IMG/VR virus record: IMGVR_UViG_3300017755_000037
Span: 1-33,768 of that record
Origin: a virus
Strand: one strand, 5' to 3'
Length of the DNA: 33,768 nt
Part shown: in pieces, positions 18,401-24,344 of the stretch
Layout: each line of letters begins with the position of its first letter
Numbering within the stretch: the first letter of the stretch is position 1
Translations under genes and position numbers: made by a program
The notes under the pieces: model-generated
The model's database searches: none
The model's input: the letters and a program-made list of their open reading frames with translations, nothing else
Told to the model about the DNA's origin: nothing

Positions 18401-21400
18401 ACATGATTTGATCCTGTAGTAGATTCAATCTTTGATATTCCAATTTCATTACCAGTGTCTAAATTATAATCATCAGTCGCAGTTTTTGTTATGCTATTAG
18501 TTGCATCACAAATATCAACTTGACCAATCAAGGAAGACTTAGCATGGGATTGTGCTCCCTTTGGATCAGATTGTGGATTGTCTCTATCTAATTGAGGATA
18601 GAGATTTCTTACTGGTTGGGAATATCTATCATTACTAAATGGTGAAACTGTTGGTGATGTTGCGGTTTCAACTAAGGTCAGATAATATACGCCATCCTGT
18701 TCTCCTGTGATGTACTTTCTCTTCTCATTAATTCTGTATACATAGTAGATTTTAGGATAATCTAATCTCTTAAAGTATGGAAGAGAGGTGTTTCTTGTAC
18801 TAGTGTTATTTGTGATTGTTCCTGGGTTTGTTGTTAATCCAACAGTAAACTGTTTTGCACTAGAAATACCAGAAACTACAAACTCTCTGTTAAAACCAAG
18901 TTTTTCTGTACCAGCAGAATTATTTGTACTTGTGATATTTTGTAGTCCAACTCTGGTTCCTACCGTGAGTTTATGTGGAAGTTCAGTGTTGATAGTTGCT
19001 GTATCAGATCCATTCCATTCTGCATTACTAATGAATCTAAGGTTTCTATGTTGTATTGCATTGGATAGAGAACCTGTACCATAGTATTTTCCTATTTCTA
19101 CATCTGTTGATCCAATTGAAGTATTGGATTCTTGAACAATATAACCATCAATAGGAGGTCTTGCAGTAGATGTTGAAGTCTTTGGAATAATATAACGTGC
19201 ATGATAGATTCTATCAAAGGAGTTTCTATCATCAGTCAATCTCTTAATGAAGGTTCTAGGAGTTGCATCACCAAAAGAGGTAGATCCTAAACCTACAATA
19301 TTGGTATAGATTGCATTTTCTGTTGATGCAAGAGATACATTGATATACCAATGAGAATTGTTAATATCATATTGAATTGGGTGTCCAATATCATTAGGAT
19401 TCTTATCACTTACTCTACTTTGAATAGATAATTCTCCACCTTTATTATTAAAGGATATTGCACTATCATTAATAGCATCATTAAGTGTTTTTGCAAGCTT
19501 GATATTTTGTGTTGTAGAAATACCAGAAGAGGATGTAATTGCAAAATAAACAGTGTTTGAATCAAGACCATCGGGTAAGTGACCATTTTCACTCATAACT
19601 CGAACACTTTCACCATTGATAAAGGAATGATTTTCTTTAAGGCTTATAACATTCAGTACGCCACCAATACTACTAGAACCAATACTATTGATACCGGCGA
19701 TACTTCTTCCAACAGCGTGTGTCTTACGAGCACTTAATTCTCTAGTTGATTGATGATGTGCAAAGTCATCACTAACAGGCATAATGATACGTGAAGCATA
19801 CTCTTGTAAGTTTCCTGTAGTATCAGAGTAAACAAAACATAATTGATCATTTGTTCTTGAACCAACTCTATATCCCTGTAGAATATGTTCTGGTGGTACA
19901 TCAGCGTTCTTCTGCTCATACAGATAAAGTCTTCCTGTAGAACCAACACCAATAGAACTGTGAGTAACTGGTAATGTTTTTAGAATATCAATTGCTAAAA
20001 ATTCAATTGATTTTTCCTTAATAGGAACAGATCTTGGTGGAATAAGGTGTGTTATATAACCATGGTCATCTGCATTAAACGATTGAGGTCTGAATCCTTC
20101 AGATACAAGTGCAACAGCACCAAAGTTAGAGTTAGAGTTCGTAAGAGAAATATCTCCACCATTTACAGTAGAGAATTGTTCAGCATAACCAATTGCGAAA
20201 CAAGAAACTGCCTGAATAACTGAATTATTGGAAGACCTAATATGGAAGTTTCTATAACTTGGTTTATGTTTTGCTTTAGAATTATTGCTTAAGGTTTCGT
20301 TTCCAGCAGTGGAACTATCGTCATATAATCCGGTTGATGGAGAGTTATCATTGAACAAAACAAAAGCTTTATCATCCTTTTGTAGTCCAATTCCAGTGAA
20401 CTGAGCCACAACCATTGACTTGAATCCGGTTGCTTTTCTACCATCTGCCTCCATACCGCACATGCCAAATACAGATCTCAAAGAGATATTGAAGATATAT
20501 GGAGATGCAGATGTTACTGTATCTGATTGGAGAGACAAAGTTGCTCCAAATACAGAGGGTAACAGGTTACCTGGAATTGTTTGTGTATTGAACTTAACTT
20601 CTGTTGAACTTACTTTTTCAGAAACAACATACTGACCATTATATCCACCAGCAGTGACTCCTTCAATTCTGAATGGAGTATCGACTTCTAAACCAGTAAC
20701 TGAGGAATCTGTTGTTACTGTGAATACAGTTGATCCAGTGACACCATCTCCAGATTTTATACTAGAAATACCAACAGCGACACCAGTAGAACCAACAATT
20801 CTATATTCATCAATCTTCTTCTCAATATCAATGTCAGTACTTGGATAATCTGGAGCAATAGTTCTTCCAGAAGATTGACCATAAACTAGACTGATCTTCT
20901 CATAATACATATCAAGATCAGTTCTATCAGTAACAAAATTGCTTATAAAATCATCATCGATAGCAACATTGTTAAGACCATCTGCATATTCAAAACAAGA
21001 CAGTTTGTGGTGTGAGAAGTTAGGAACAAATGTGTTTGTTGTATAATCTTTATATACGGATCCATTTGGATCTGCATCAAACATAGAGAACTGCCAGAAA
21101 TAGCATCCTCCAGTTATTCTAAAGATAGAACATCTTTCAATCTGGTCATTTTCTGGGTCTGGAACATATTTTGCTCTTATCTTTGTTTTACGAAGATCTA
21201 AACCAACCAAAGAAGTTCCTCTAGGAACTATAACACCGCCATGAATACTATTCAGTTTATGTAATTCATTGGTAACACTATTAACGTCAAAGTTACTATT
21301 CAAGTCATATTGTGGAAGATCGTTAGTTGTTCCACCATTCCTTAATCTATAATTATTGGTTCCATCTGGAATATATCCTGGGCGATTATCAATCGTATGT

Positions 21401-21630
21401 TCACCAGGATATATTAGAATAGTTGTTTTACCAAACCTATCATTATTCAATCCCCTTTGATATGAAAATCTAGCCGACTCTATCAAAGCACGCTGAATAG
21501 TCTTAAAGGGTCGTGTAAGAGAGTTACCCTTATTCTCAATACTATCTGTTGAATCCAGGTCGTTTGGATTCACATAAAGAATGGTTCCGCGTGAAGATTT
21601 CAGAAAATTATCTAACCTGGAAAGACCCAT
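15433..21630 (-). CDS. Giant structural protein with N-terminal beta-helix-like domain and fibre-like C-terminus (2065 aa)
   Basis: The N-terminus (about 1-250) has the signature of a right-handed beta-helix of the pectate-lyase-like (DUF1565-like) type: ILYVNPNDLDSTDS, RPFKTIQRALIESARF, TTILIYPGEHTIDN and HGGVIVPRGTSLVGLDLRKT. Such domains in phages form rigid stalks or act on polysaccharide. The middle is a long series of beta-rich modules (for example NGQYVVSEKVSST and LTLTGITTSSNL). From about 1600 the sequence becomes fibre-like (GGVGIGTSANEFDLNVMG near 1700), resembling the downstream fibre genes. The C-terminal domain ends MYGIVGGQNFS, an ending I associate with large structural proteins of T4-like cyanophages. 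The ATG has a poor ribosome site; a terminator lies just upstream, so a new transcript probably starts here. No catalytic residues could be assigned. Confidence 0.85.
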   Translation of the reverse strand: MGLSRLDNFLKSSRGTILYVNPNDLDSTDSIENKGNSLTRPFKTIQRALIESARFSYQRGLNNDRFGKTTILIYPGEHTIDNRPGYIPDGTNNYRLRNGGTTNDLPQYDLNSNFDVNSVTNELHKLNSIHGGVIVPRGTSLVGLDLRKTKIRAKYVPDPENDQIERCSIFRITGGCYFWQFSMFDADPNGSVYKDYTTNTFVPNFSHHKLSCFEYADGLNNVAIDDDFISNFVTDRTDLDMYYEKISLVYGQSSGRTIAPDYPSTDIDIEKKIDEYRIVGSTGVAVGISSIKSGDGVTGSTVFTVTTDSSVTGLEVDTPFRIEGVTAGGYNGQYVVSEKVSSTEVKFNTQTIPGNLLPSVFGATLSLQSDTVTSASPYIFNISLRSVFGMCGMEADGRKATGFKSMVVAQFTGIGLQKDDKAFVLFNDNSPSTGLYDDSSTAGNETLSNNSKAKHKPSYRNFHIRSSNNSVIQAVSCFAIGYAEQFSTVNGGDISLTNSNSNFGAVALVSEGFRPQSFNADDHGYITHLIPPRSVPIKEKSIEFLAIDILKTLPVTHSSIGVGSTGRLYLYEQKNADVPPEHILQGYRVGSRTNDQLCFVYSDTTGNLQEYASRIIMPVSDDFAHHQSTRELSARKTHAVGRSIAGINSIGSSSIGGVLNVISLKENHSFINGESVRVMSENGHLPDGLDSNTVYFAITSSSGISTTQNIKLAKTLNDAINDSAISFNNKGGELSIQSRVSDKNPNDIGHPIQYDINNSHWYINVSLASTENAIYTNIVGLGSTSFGDATPRTFIKRLTDDRNSFDRIYHARYIIPKTSTSTARPPIDGYIVQESNTSIGSTDVEIGKYYGTGSLSNAIQHRNLRFISNAEWNGSDTATINTELPHKLTVGTRVGLQNITSTNNSAGTEKLGFNREFVVSGISSAKQFTVGLTTNPGTITNNTSTRNTSLPYFKRLDYPKIYYVYRINEKRKYITGEQDGVYYLTLVETATSPTVSPFSNDRYSQPVRNLYPQLDRDNPQSDPKGAQSHAKSSLIGQVDICDATNSITKTATDDYNLDTGNEIGISKIESTTGSNHVITTDVEHNLNSIVNVSFANFGANYGSLSGSDEVYYNAKLVGTGSSSNGVHATAKVTVGSGGSITNLKIMDGGSAYEVGNTLTLTGITTSSNLTEAAIVVDNVRNDVGQTIRVSGITTRSLLHYNDVYRITDIQAGAGRSFTVSSASTFTSFASSFDGNATAAAGYYLTGEEIRINTFAYDYTSGIATVTTLNHHGLDAGRVITLGGADQELYNGSFAITEILDQLSAQSHSFSVNIGVGTTAPTQTGTMFAYHEGHSANNSAMSDSAAETIRGRMTNFYAGISTTLQSAVANLTDTSITIRNVGRYDLNIGDYLSVNDEIMRVKTTTSTSSVTGNAGTLENGDAITVFRGVLGTRASAHVANTTIRKVNVIPIEFRRHSIIRASGHTFEYVGYGPGNYSTGFPDKQDRQISSQEELLAQSAKRGGGINFYTGMNDKGISYSGNKRLSTITGREEIFDTPVQSITGEDILGSERLNVISPLEGVFDRSIRVDGGNSGESISQFNGPLVINNKLVVNSSKGVETDNLFLQGEATVARKYTVGLGTPTLAGNPGDLVYNANPDQGGSAGWIYTRSNVWRSFGTISLDTDLKEDIFSKVGIATTTSGDKRLLVWSGTKQFSVDENGGVGIGTSANEFDLNVMGRVNIDGETLVSGASTVGNRLVVTSGGVHVSGSSTIQGVGVATIGTGEGVGGGVSISAVGSATTVYYYGDGSNLVNLNADQVGWIRQGNNLSYEDVLNGSVGIGTSIPTGGTASDFLLGYSLTVGSAVVGTSGTSIHIHDDAHVTGQITINNGIHVTSGISTILGNYSIGSTATTIGKIVGTHITSTDLNISGITSITQLRVAGITTTEDHSYLHSFSEKSLAASISSGILTLQMNQAQNFEVTISETITKLILAGVPVATANDSNGSSGANNSMSFTIKFTQASDANYAVDIDDFEYNSSSVEVRWPGNVVPTVSRANSAIDIYSFKCFDLENINSVGMYGIVGGQNFS

Positions 21631-21660
21631 CTTATTTGCACTATAAGTTCTGTTATAGAT

Positions 21661-21668
21661 TATTTAGC
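21661..21668 (-). promoter_or_regulatory. Possible late promoter GCTAAATA
   Basis: The minus strand reads TGCTAAATAATC between the terminator and the start of the 2065-residue gene. It differs from TATAAATA at two positions, but it is the only candidate in the short gap after a strong terminator, where a promoter would be expected. Confidence 0.35.
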
Positions 21669-21672
21669 ATTG

Positions 21673-21705
21673 AAAAAGGGGCAACCACTTTCGTAGTTAC
21701 CCCTT
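21673..21705 (-). terminator. Strong intrinsic terminator (13-bp stem, GAAA loop, T-tract)
   Basis: On the minus strand, 21705-21693 pairs along its whole length with 21688-21676: 13 pairs including two G-T pairs. The loop is GAAA (21692-21689), and a run of five T follows (21677-21673). The GC core is GGGG/CCCC. It closes the small-gene and tRNA block and precedes the 2065-residue gene. The plus strand lacks a T-run after the stem, so termination acts on minus-strand transcription. Confidence 0.9.
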
Positions 21706-21732
21706 CCGCACTTCCTTCACACAATGTATATA

Positions 21733-21903
21733 TTACTCTTCTTCTAACTCATTGTCAAGTATATACTCCACGGTTGTTGCAACATCATTCATAGCACTAC
21801 GAAGTTCTTTTTGAGTTCCAGTGTGCTGAGTCATTACATTAGTTTCTGTGAGTGACCACCGCCACTGCTCCATTTTTTGATTGTACCATAAGTTTATAAT
21901 CAT
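21733..21903 (-). CDS. Small hypothetical protein (56 aa)
   Basis: The reading frame starts at the ATG complementary to 21901-21903, two bases after the stop of the 89-residue gene, and ends TAA at 21733-21735. The product begins MIINLWYNQKMEQWRWSLTE and ends in an acidic helix (VEYILDNELEEE). A GTAGAG about five bases before the ATG can serve as ribosome site. An alternative start is the internal MEQWRW. The tight spacing to the gene before and the terminator 28 bases after it support a real last gene of the unit. Function is unknown. Confidence 0.6.
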   Translation of the reverse strand: MIINLWYNQKMEQWRWSLTETNVMTQHTGTQKELRSAMNDVATTVEYILDNELEEE

Positions 21904-21905
21904 AA

Positions 21906-22175
21906 TTACTCTACAGGCATGAGTTCTGGGTTTTCTAATTCTAACTCAAACATCATAGGATGACATTCTTCTGCTATCAAGTACATTGATGCGTTATACA
22001 TTTGTTCAACTTCCCATCGATGTTCGTTGTTTGCTAGGTCTAATACTTCGGGATTTTCCTTGGCAATCGAAGGCAGTTCATCAAAGGTAAATGGTATGTC
22101 TTGAATACAATATAATAATACTAAATATTGCCCCCGATTATACCAAGCATATTTGGTGCTAATCTTGTATTTCAT
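21906..22175 (-). CDS. Hypothetical protein (89 aa)
   Basis: I chose the ATG at 22175 (MKYKISTKYAWYNRGQYLV) over a GTG seven codons upstream, because the GTG has no ribosome site. The small protein has a beta-rich start and two helices (FDELPSIAKENPEVLDLA and HRWEVEQMYNASMYLIAEE) and an acidic tail. There is no signal peptide or convincing membrane segment. A CATAAATA motif at 22198-22205 may drive it with the 56-residue gene that follows two bases later. I do not recognise the family. Confidence 0.7.
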   Translation of the reverse strand: MKYKISTKYAWYNRGQYLVLLYCIQDIPFTFDELPSIAKENPEVLDLANNEHRWEVEQMYNASMYLIAEECHPMMFELELENPELMPVE

Positions 22176-22197
22176 ACCTGTGGTATACCCTAGCACT

Positions 22198-22205
22198 TAT
22201 TTATG
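22198..22205 (-). promoter_or_regulatory. Late promoter motif CATAAATA
   Basis: The minus strand reads CCCATAAATAAGTG, 22 bases upstream of the ATG at 22175 and outside any gene, just after the tRNA-Leu gene. It matches the NATAAATA late motif and could drive the last two small genes up to the terminator. Confidence 0.6.
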
Positions 22206-22256
22206 GGAGTGGGGTTTATTCTTACCACGAATAGCATAGTCTACTGTTTTAGTCAA

Positions 22257-22329
22257 TACCCGTGGCCGGACTCGAACCGGCACTGTAAGCATTTTAAGTG
22301 CTCTATCTCTGCCTTTGGATTACACGGGC
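22257..22329 (-). tRNA. trnL(uaa): tRNA-Leu (anticodon UAA) with short variable loop
   Basis: A 73-base cloverleaf. The acceptor stem GCCCGTG/CACGGGT has seven pairs with a G-T end pair. The D-stem has three pairs (ATC/GAT), and its loop contains GG. The anticodon stem is GAGCA/TGCTT with loop CTTAAAA, giving anticodon TAA at 22296-22294. The T-arm GCCGG/CCGGC has loop TTCGAGT, and the discriminator is A. CCA is not encoded. The anticodon reads UUA, a common codon in AT-rich phages. The variable region is only five bases (ACAGT), whereas bacterial tRNA-Leu normally has a long variable arm. It lies three bases after the tRNA(CAU) gene and is probably processed from the same transcript. Confidence 0.88.
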
Positions 22330-22332
22330 AGA

Positions 22333-22405
22333 TGCTTCCTGAGAGGATCGAACTCTCCTTAGGCAAATTATGAGTTTGCTGCATTCACCAGATTGCTAAG
22401 GAAGC
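22333..22405 (-). tRNA. trnM(cau): tRNA with anticodon CAU (Met, or Ile2 if modified)
   Basis: A 73-base cloverleaf. The acceptor stem GCTTCCT/AGGAAGC has seven perfect pairs. The D-stem has three pairs (GCA/TGC), and its loop contains GG. The anticodon stem GCAAA/TTTGC has loop CTCATAA, giving anticodon CAT. The variable loop is CTAAG, the T-arm is GAGAG/CTCTC with loop TTCGATC, and the discriminator is A. CCA is not encoded. The CAU anticodon fits elongator tRNA-Met, or tRNA-Ile2 after lysidine modification by the host; the sequence alone does not decide. An initiator is unlikely because the anticodon stem lacks three G-C pairs. Confidence 0.9.
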
Positions 22406-22412
22406 AAAAAAA

Positions 22413-22583
22413 TCAGGAAATTAAATTACCATACTTATCATAGGTGGGAGGATGAAAAACACAATACTCATTGAATGTAATCTTCATTTCCTTCTCTGTT
22501 AGGTTGCAATTCTTTGCTGCCTTGGGTAAGTTCCATTTCGCCGCGAACAACATTTCCATAGATTGACGGGTTTCTGGTCTCAT
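22413..22583 (-). CDS. Small helical protein, possible HTH-like (56 aa)
   Basis: The frame starts at the ATG complementary to 22581-22583 and ends TGA at 22413-22415, seven bases before the tRNA pair. The product begins MRPETRQSMEMLFAAKWNLP and continues with KAAKNCNLTEKEMKITFNEYC. The helix-turn-helix-like pattern (AAKNCNLTEKEMKITF) suggests a small nucleic-acid-binding protein; I associate this type with conserved small cyanophage proteins. There is no clear Shine-Dalgarno sequence. It overlaps another short frame (22468-22635) in a different phase. The composition looks more protein-like than the alternative, so I favour this one, though both may be translated. Confidence 0.55.
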   Translation of the reverse strand: MRPETRQSMEMLFAAKWNLPKAAKNCNLTEKEMKITFNEYCVFHPPTYDKYGNLIS

Positions 22584-22635
22584 AGTCGTAGCACTTTAGA
22601 ATTTCTTTGTGAAGAGAGTAATGATAGAAAATCAT
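22468..22635 (-). CDS. Possible small protein overlapping the 56-aa gene (55 aa)
   Basis: The ATG at 22633-22635 overlaps the stop of the preceding 61-residue gene (ATGA), the classic coupling arrangement. The frame ends TGA at 22468-22470. The product begins MIFYHYSLHKEILKCYDYET and ends with a polar tail (QPNREGNEDYIQ). The first 20 residues look plausible for a real protein; the rest overlaps the neighbouring 56-residue frame in another phase. Either both are used, or the overlap marks an ancestral single gene split by a frameshift. Function is unknown. Confidence 0.35.
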   Translation of the reverse strand: MIFYHYSLHKEILKCYDYETRNPSIYGNVVRGEMELTQGSKELQPNREGNEDYIQ

Positions 22636-22817
22636 AATGCTACCAGAGGATCGGAATACGACAACATATCTTCAGGACAATCATTACGAACTACCTCAAG
22701 AACACTGAAAAATTGCTCCATAGTTTCACAATCAACCACTTTCTCATCACCTTCATCAGAATACAAATAAAACTTGCGGTCCATTGGATTGACTACGCAG
22801 CGAGCAAGGAATGCCAT
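22632..22817 (-). CDS. Small hypothetical protein (61 aa)
   Basis: This 61-residue protein begins MAFLARCVVNPMDRKFYLYS and continues with an acidic stretch (DEGDEKVVDCETMEQFFSVL). The pattern suggests a beta hairpin followed by a helix. It is soluble, with three cysteines. The gap before it reads TTATAATAAC on the minus strand, which could be a bacterial-type -10 box, followed by AAGAGAAC as a weak ribosome site. It opens the small-gene and tRNA island. Function is unknown; the family is not recognised. Confidence 0.65.
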   Translation of the reverse strand: MAFLARCVVNPMDRKFYLYSDEGDEKVVDCETMEQFFSVLEVVRNDCPEDMLSYSDPLVAL

Positions 22818-22841
22818 AGTGTTCTCTTGATTACCTTGTTA

Positions 22842-23564
22842 TTATAACGCCACCTGCTGCCTTTCGGTGCCACCGTATTCCACTTCTAGTTCTGGCACGT
22901 CCTTGCGGGTTCCGTTGACCGTGTAATAGCAATCAATATTGGAAGCATTGGCTGACCTAATCTTAACTCTTCTTCCCCATTCAATTGCTTCTACAATTAA
23001 ATCTTGAGAAGAACCAATTTGAGTTAGAGTAACAGTAATACTTTCTGGATCAACAAGACCTCTCCAATATTCTGGAAGTTCAATAACATTTTTATTAGTT
23101 AATCGTCCACGATGATATACACCATGTTCTGGTCCTTCCAAACAAGCATGTCTCAACCTATGTTCTTCTTTAGTAGGGTGAGAAATATCGAATAGTTTTG
23201 CTTGAGCACTAAAGGCAAGAGCAGAACAAGTACCAGTAAATGTAGCATTCGTTGCGAATATATCACCAGTGATAGCAATACCACCAGTACCAGTAATACC
23301 AGCAGTTGATGCATTGGTTCCTGGGTTTACAATGAAAAGACTATTGATTTTTCCCATTTGGTGATAGAAAGGTTCACATGCCTCGTCTGGATAGTCATCT
23401 TCACCTGAATTTCCATACCAAATAAATTCATGAGTAGTAACAGGTCTACCCCATCCTCCTGGATTGTATGTGCTATCACACTCTTTTGTGGGAGCTGGTC
23501 TCATTTCACCAGGAAACTCCGCATCTTTTGGTTGACCGGGTGAAAGTTCTAAATTGTCTGCCAT
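22842..23564 (-). CDS. Virion protein with shared C-terminal HPTK/LRH domain (240 aa)
   Basis: The N-terminal 95 residues are unique, with many Pro, Gly and Trp (ECDSTYNPGGWGRP, HEFIWYGNSGEDDYPDE), followed by a short Thr/Gly-rich stretch (ITGTGGIAITGDIFATN). From about 122 to 232 comes a domain with FDISHPTKEEHRLRHA, LEGPEHGVYHRGRLT, IELPEYWRGLVDPESITVTL and CYYTVNGTRKD. This domain recurs at the C-terminus of many fibre-like proteins of marine phages. The upstream neighbour carries the same domain, so the two are paralogues. The ATG has AGAGGT ten bases upstream. A fibre or baseplate-appendage role is inferred; the enzymatic or chaperone nature of the domain is not established here. Confidence 0.8.
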   Translation of the reverse strand: MADNLELSPGQPKDAEFPGEMRPAPTKECDSTYNPGGWGRPVTTHEFIWYGNSGEDDYPDEACEPFYHQMGKINSLFIVNPGTNASTAGITGTGGIAITGDIFATNATFTGTCSALAFSAQAKLFDISHPTKEEHRLRHACLEGPEHGVYHRGRLTNKNVIELPEYWRGLVDPESITVTLTQIGSSQDLIVEAIEWGRRVKIRSANASNIDCYYTVNGTRKDVPELEVEYGGTERQQVAL

Positions 23565-23573
23565 AATTTACCT

Positions 23574-24335
23574 CTATACGTTTTTAGATTGTAAGTATTC
23601 TGAATTATCTCCTGGATAATCTCTTGGAGATGTGCCTTCATATTCTGAAATGTTTCTTTCACAATCTCTTCGTTCTCCATATACATGGAAGAAACAATTA
23701 ATAGGCATACCACCTCTTGATTGTAACATTACTTTGTTTTTTACAATACCTTTTACAATTACATCTTGATGTGCTCCAATTGGAGTTAAGTTTACCGTAA
23801 TTGTTGAAGGGTCAACAAGTTCTCTCCAGTAATCAGGAAGAACAATTTCTTTTGTATTTGTAACTCTTCCTCGATAATATACATCTGCAGTAGGACCTTC
23901 TGGAGCAACATGTCTCAATCTCCACCCATCTTTTGTTGGGTGATTAATATCAAAATCTTTCTTTGCTGCTAAGAAGTTTCCAGAATAATCATGAACGATA
24001 CTTCCAGATAATCCTCCTCCACATTGAATTCTAAAGTTTACATCAAGATTCCCCATGACTGCTTGATTAGCAGAAACACAAAGTGAGTATGGATTGCTTA
24101 AACCTAAAGGTAATGCACCAGGCACAAGACTGAGTGGTGCATCTGGATTTGAATTAGGTCCAACCATCAAGGTAGCATATGGAACTGGAAAATGAAGACC
24201 TTCGCCAATTACACATGGACCTTGAATATGAGAAGATCCATTAACTCTAGCGTTTCCTTCTCCAACAGCAGGAGATATTCCATTACCAACTTTAAGTTGT
24301 CCGCCAACCCTTAAGTCATCAAATTGAAAAGACAT
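23574..24335 (-). CDS. Virion protein with shared C-terminal HPTK/LRH domain (253 aa)
   Basis: Residues 1-120 are beta-rich with a fibre-like start (DDLRVGGQLKVGNGISPAV) and many Pro/Gly turns. Residues 125-233 carry the domain FDINHPTKDGWRLRHV, EGPTADVYYRGRVT, IVLPDYWRELVDPSTITVNL and CFFHVYGERRDCER, closely matching the 240-residue protein downstream. The N-terminal halves of the two differ. The ATG is preceded by TAGGA twelve bases upstream; only nine bases separate it from the next gene. It lies between the spike-like protein and its paralogue, so it is probably a tail-tip or fibre component. Function is otherwise unknown. Confidence 0.8.
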   Translation of the reverse strand: MSFQFDDLRVGGQLKVGNGISPAVGEGNARVNGSSHIQGPCVIGEGLHFPVPYATLMVGPNSNPDAPLSLVPGALPLGLSNPYSLCVSANQAVMGNLDVNFRIQCGGGLSGSIVHDYSGNFLAAKKDFDINHPTKDGWRLRHVAPEGPTADVYYRGRVTNTKEIVLPDYWRELVDPSTITVNLTPIGAHQDVIVKGIVKNKVMLQSRGGMPINCFFHVYGERRDCERNISEYEGTSPRDYPGDNSEYLQSKNV

Positions 24336-24344
24336 TTCTTATTC

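Noticed and set aside
7298-21630. Diversity-generating retroelement target in the giant adhesin genes
   Set aside because: No reverse transcriptase gene, template repeat or adenine-biased variable repeat was seen in the window.
22176-22196. GTG start seven codons upstream of the 89-residue gene
   Set aside because: No ribosome site precedes it and it lies almost directly after the CATAAATA motif; the ATG at 22175 is more likely.
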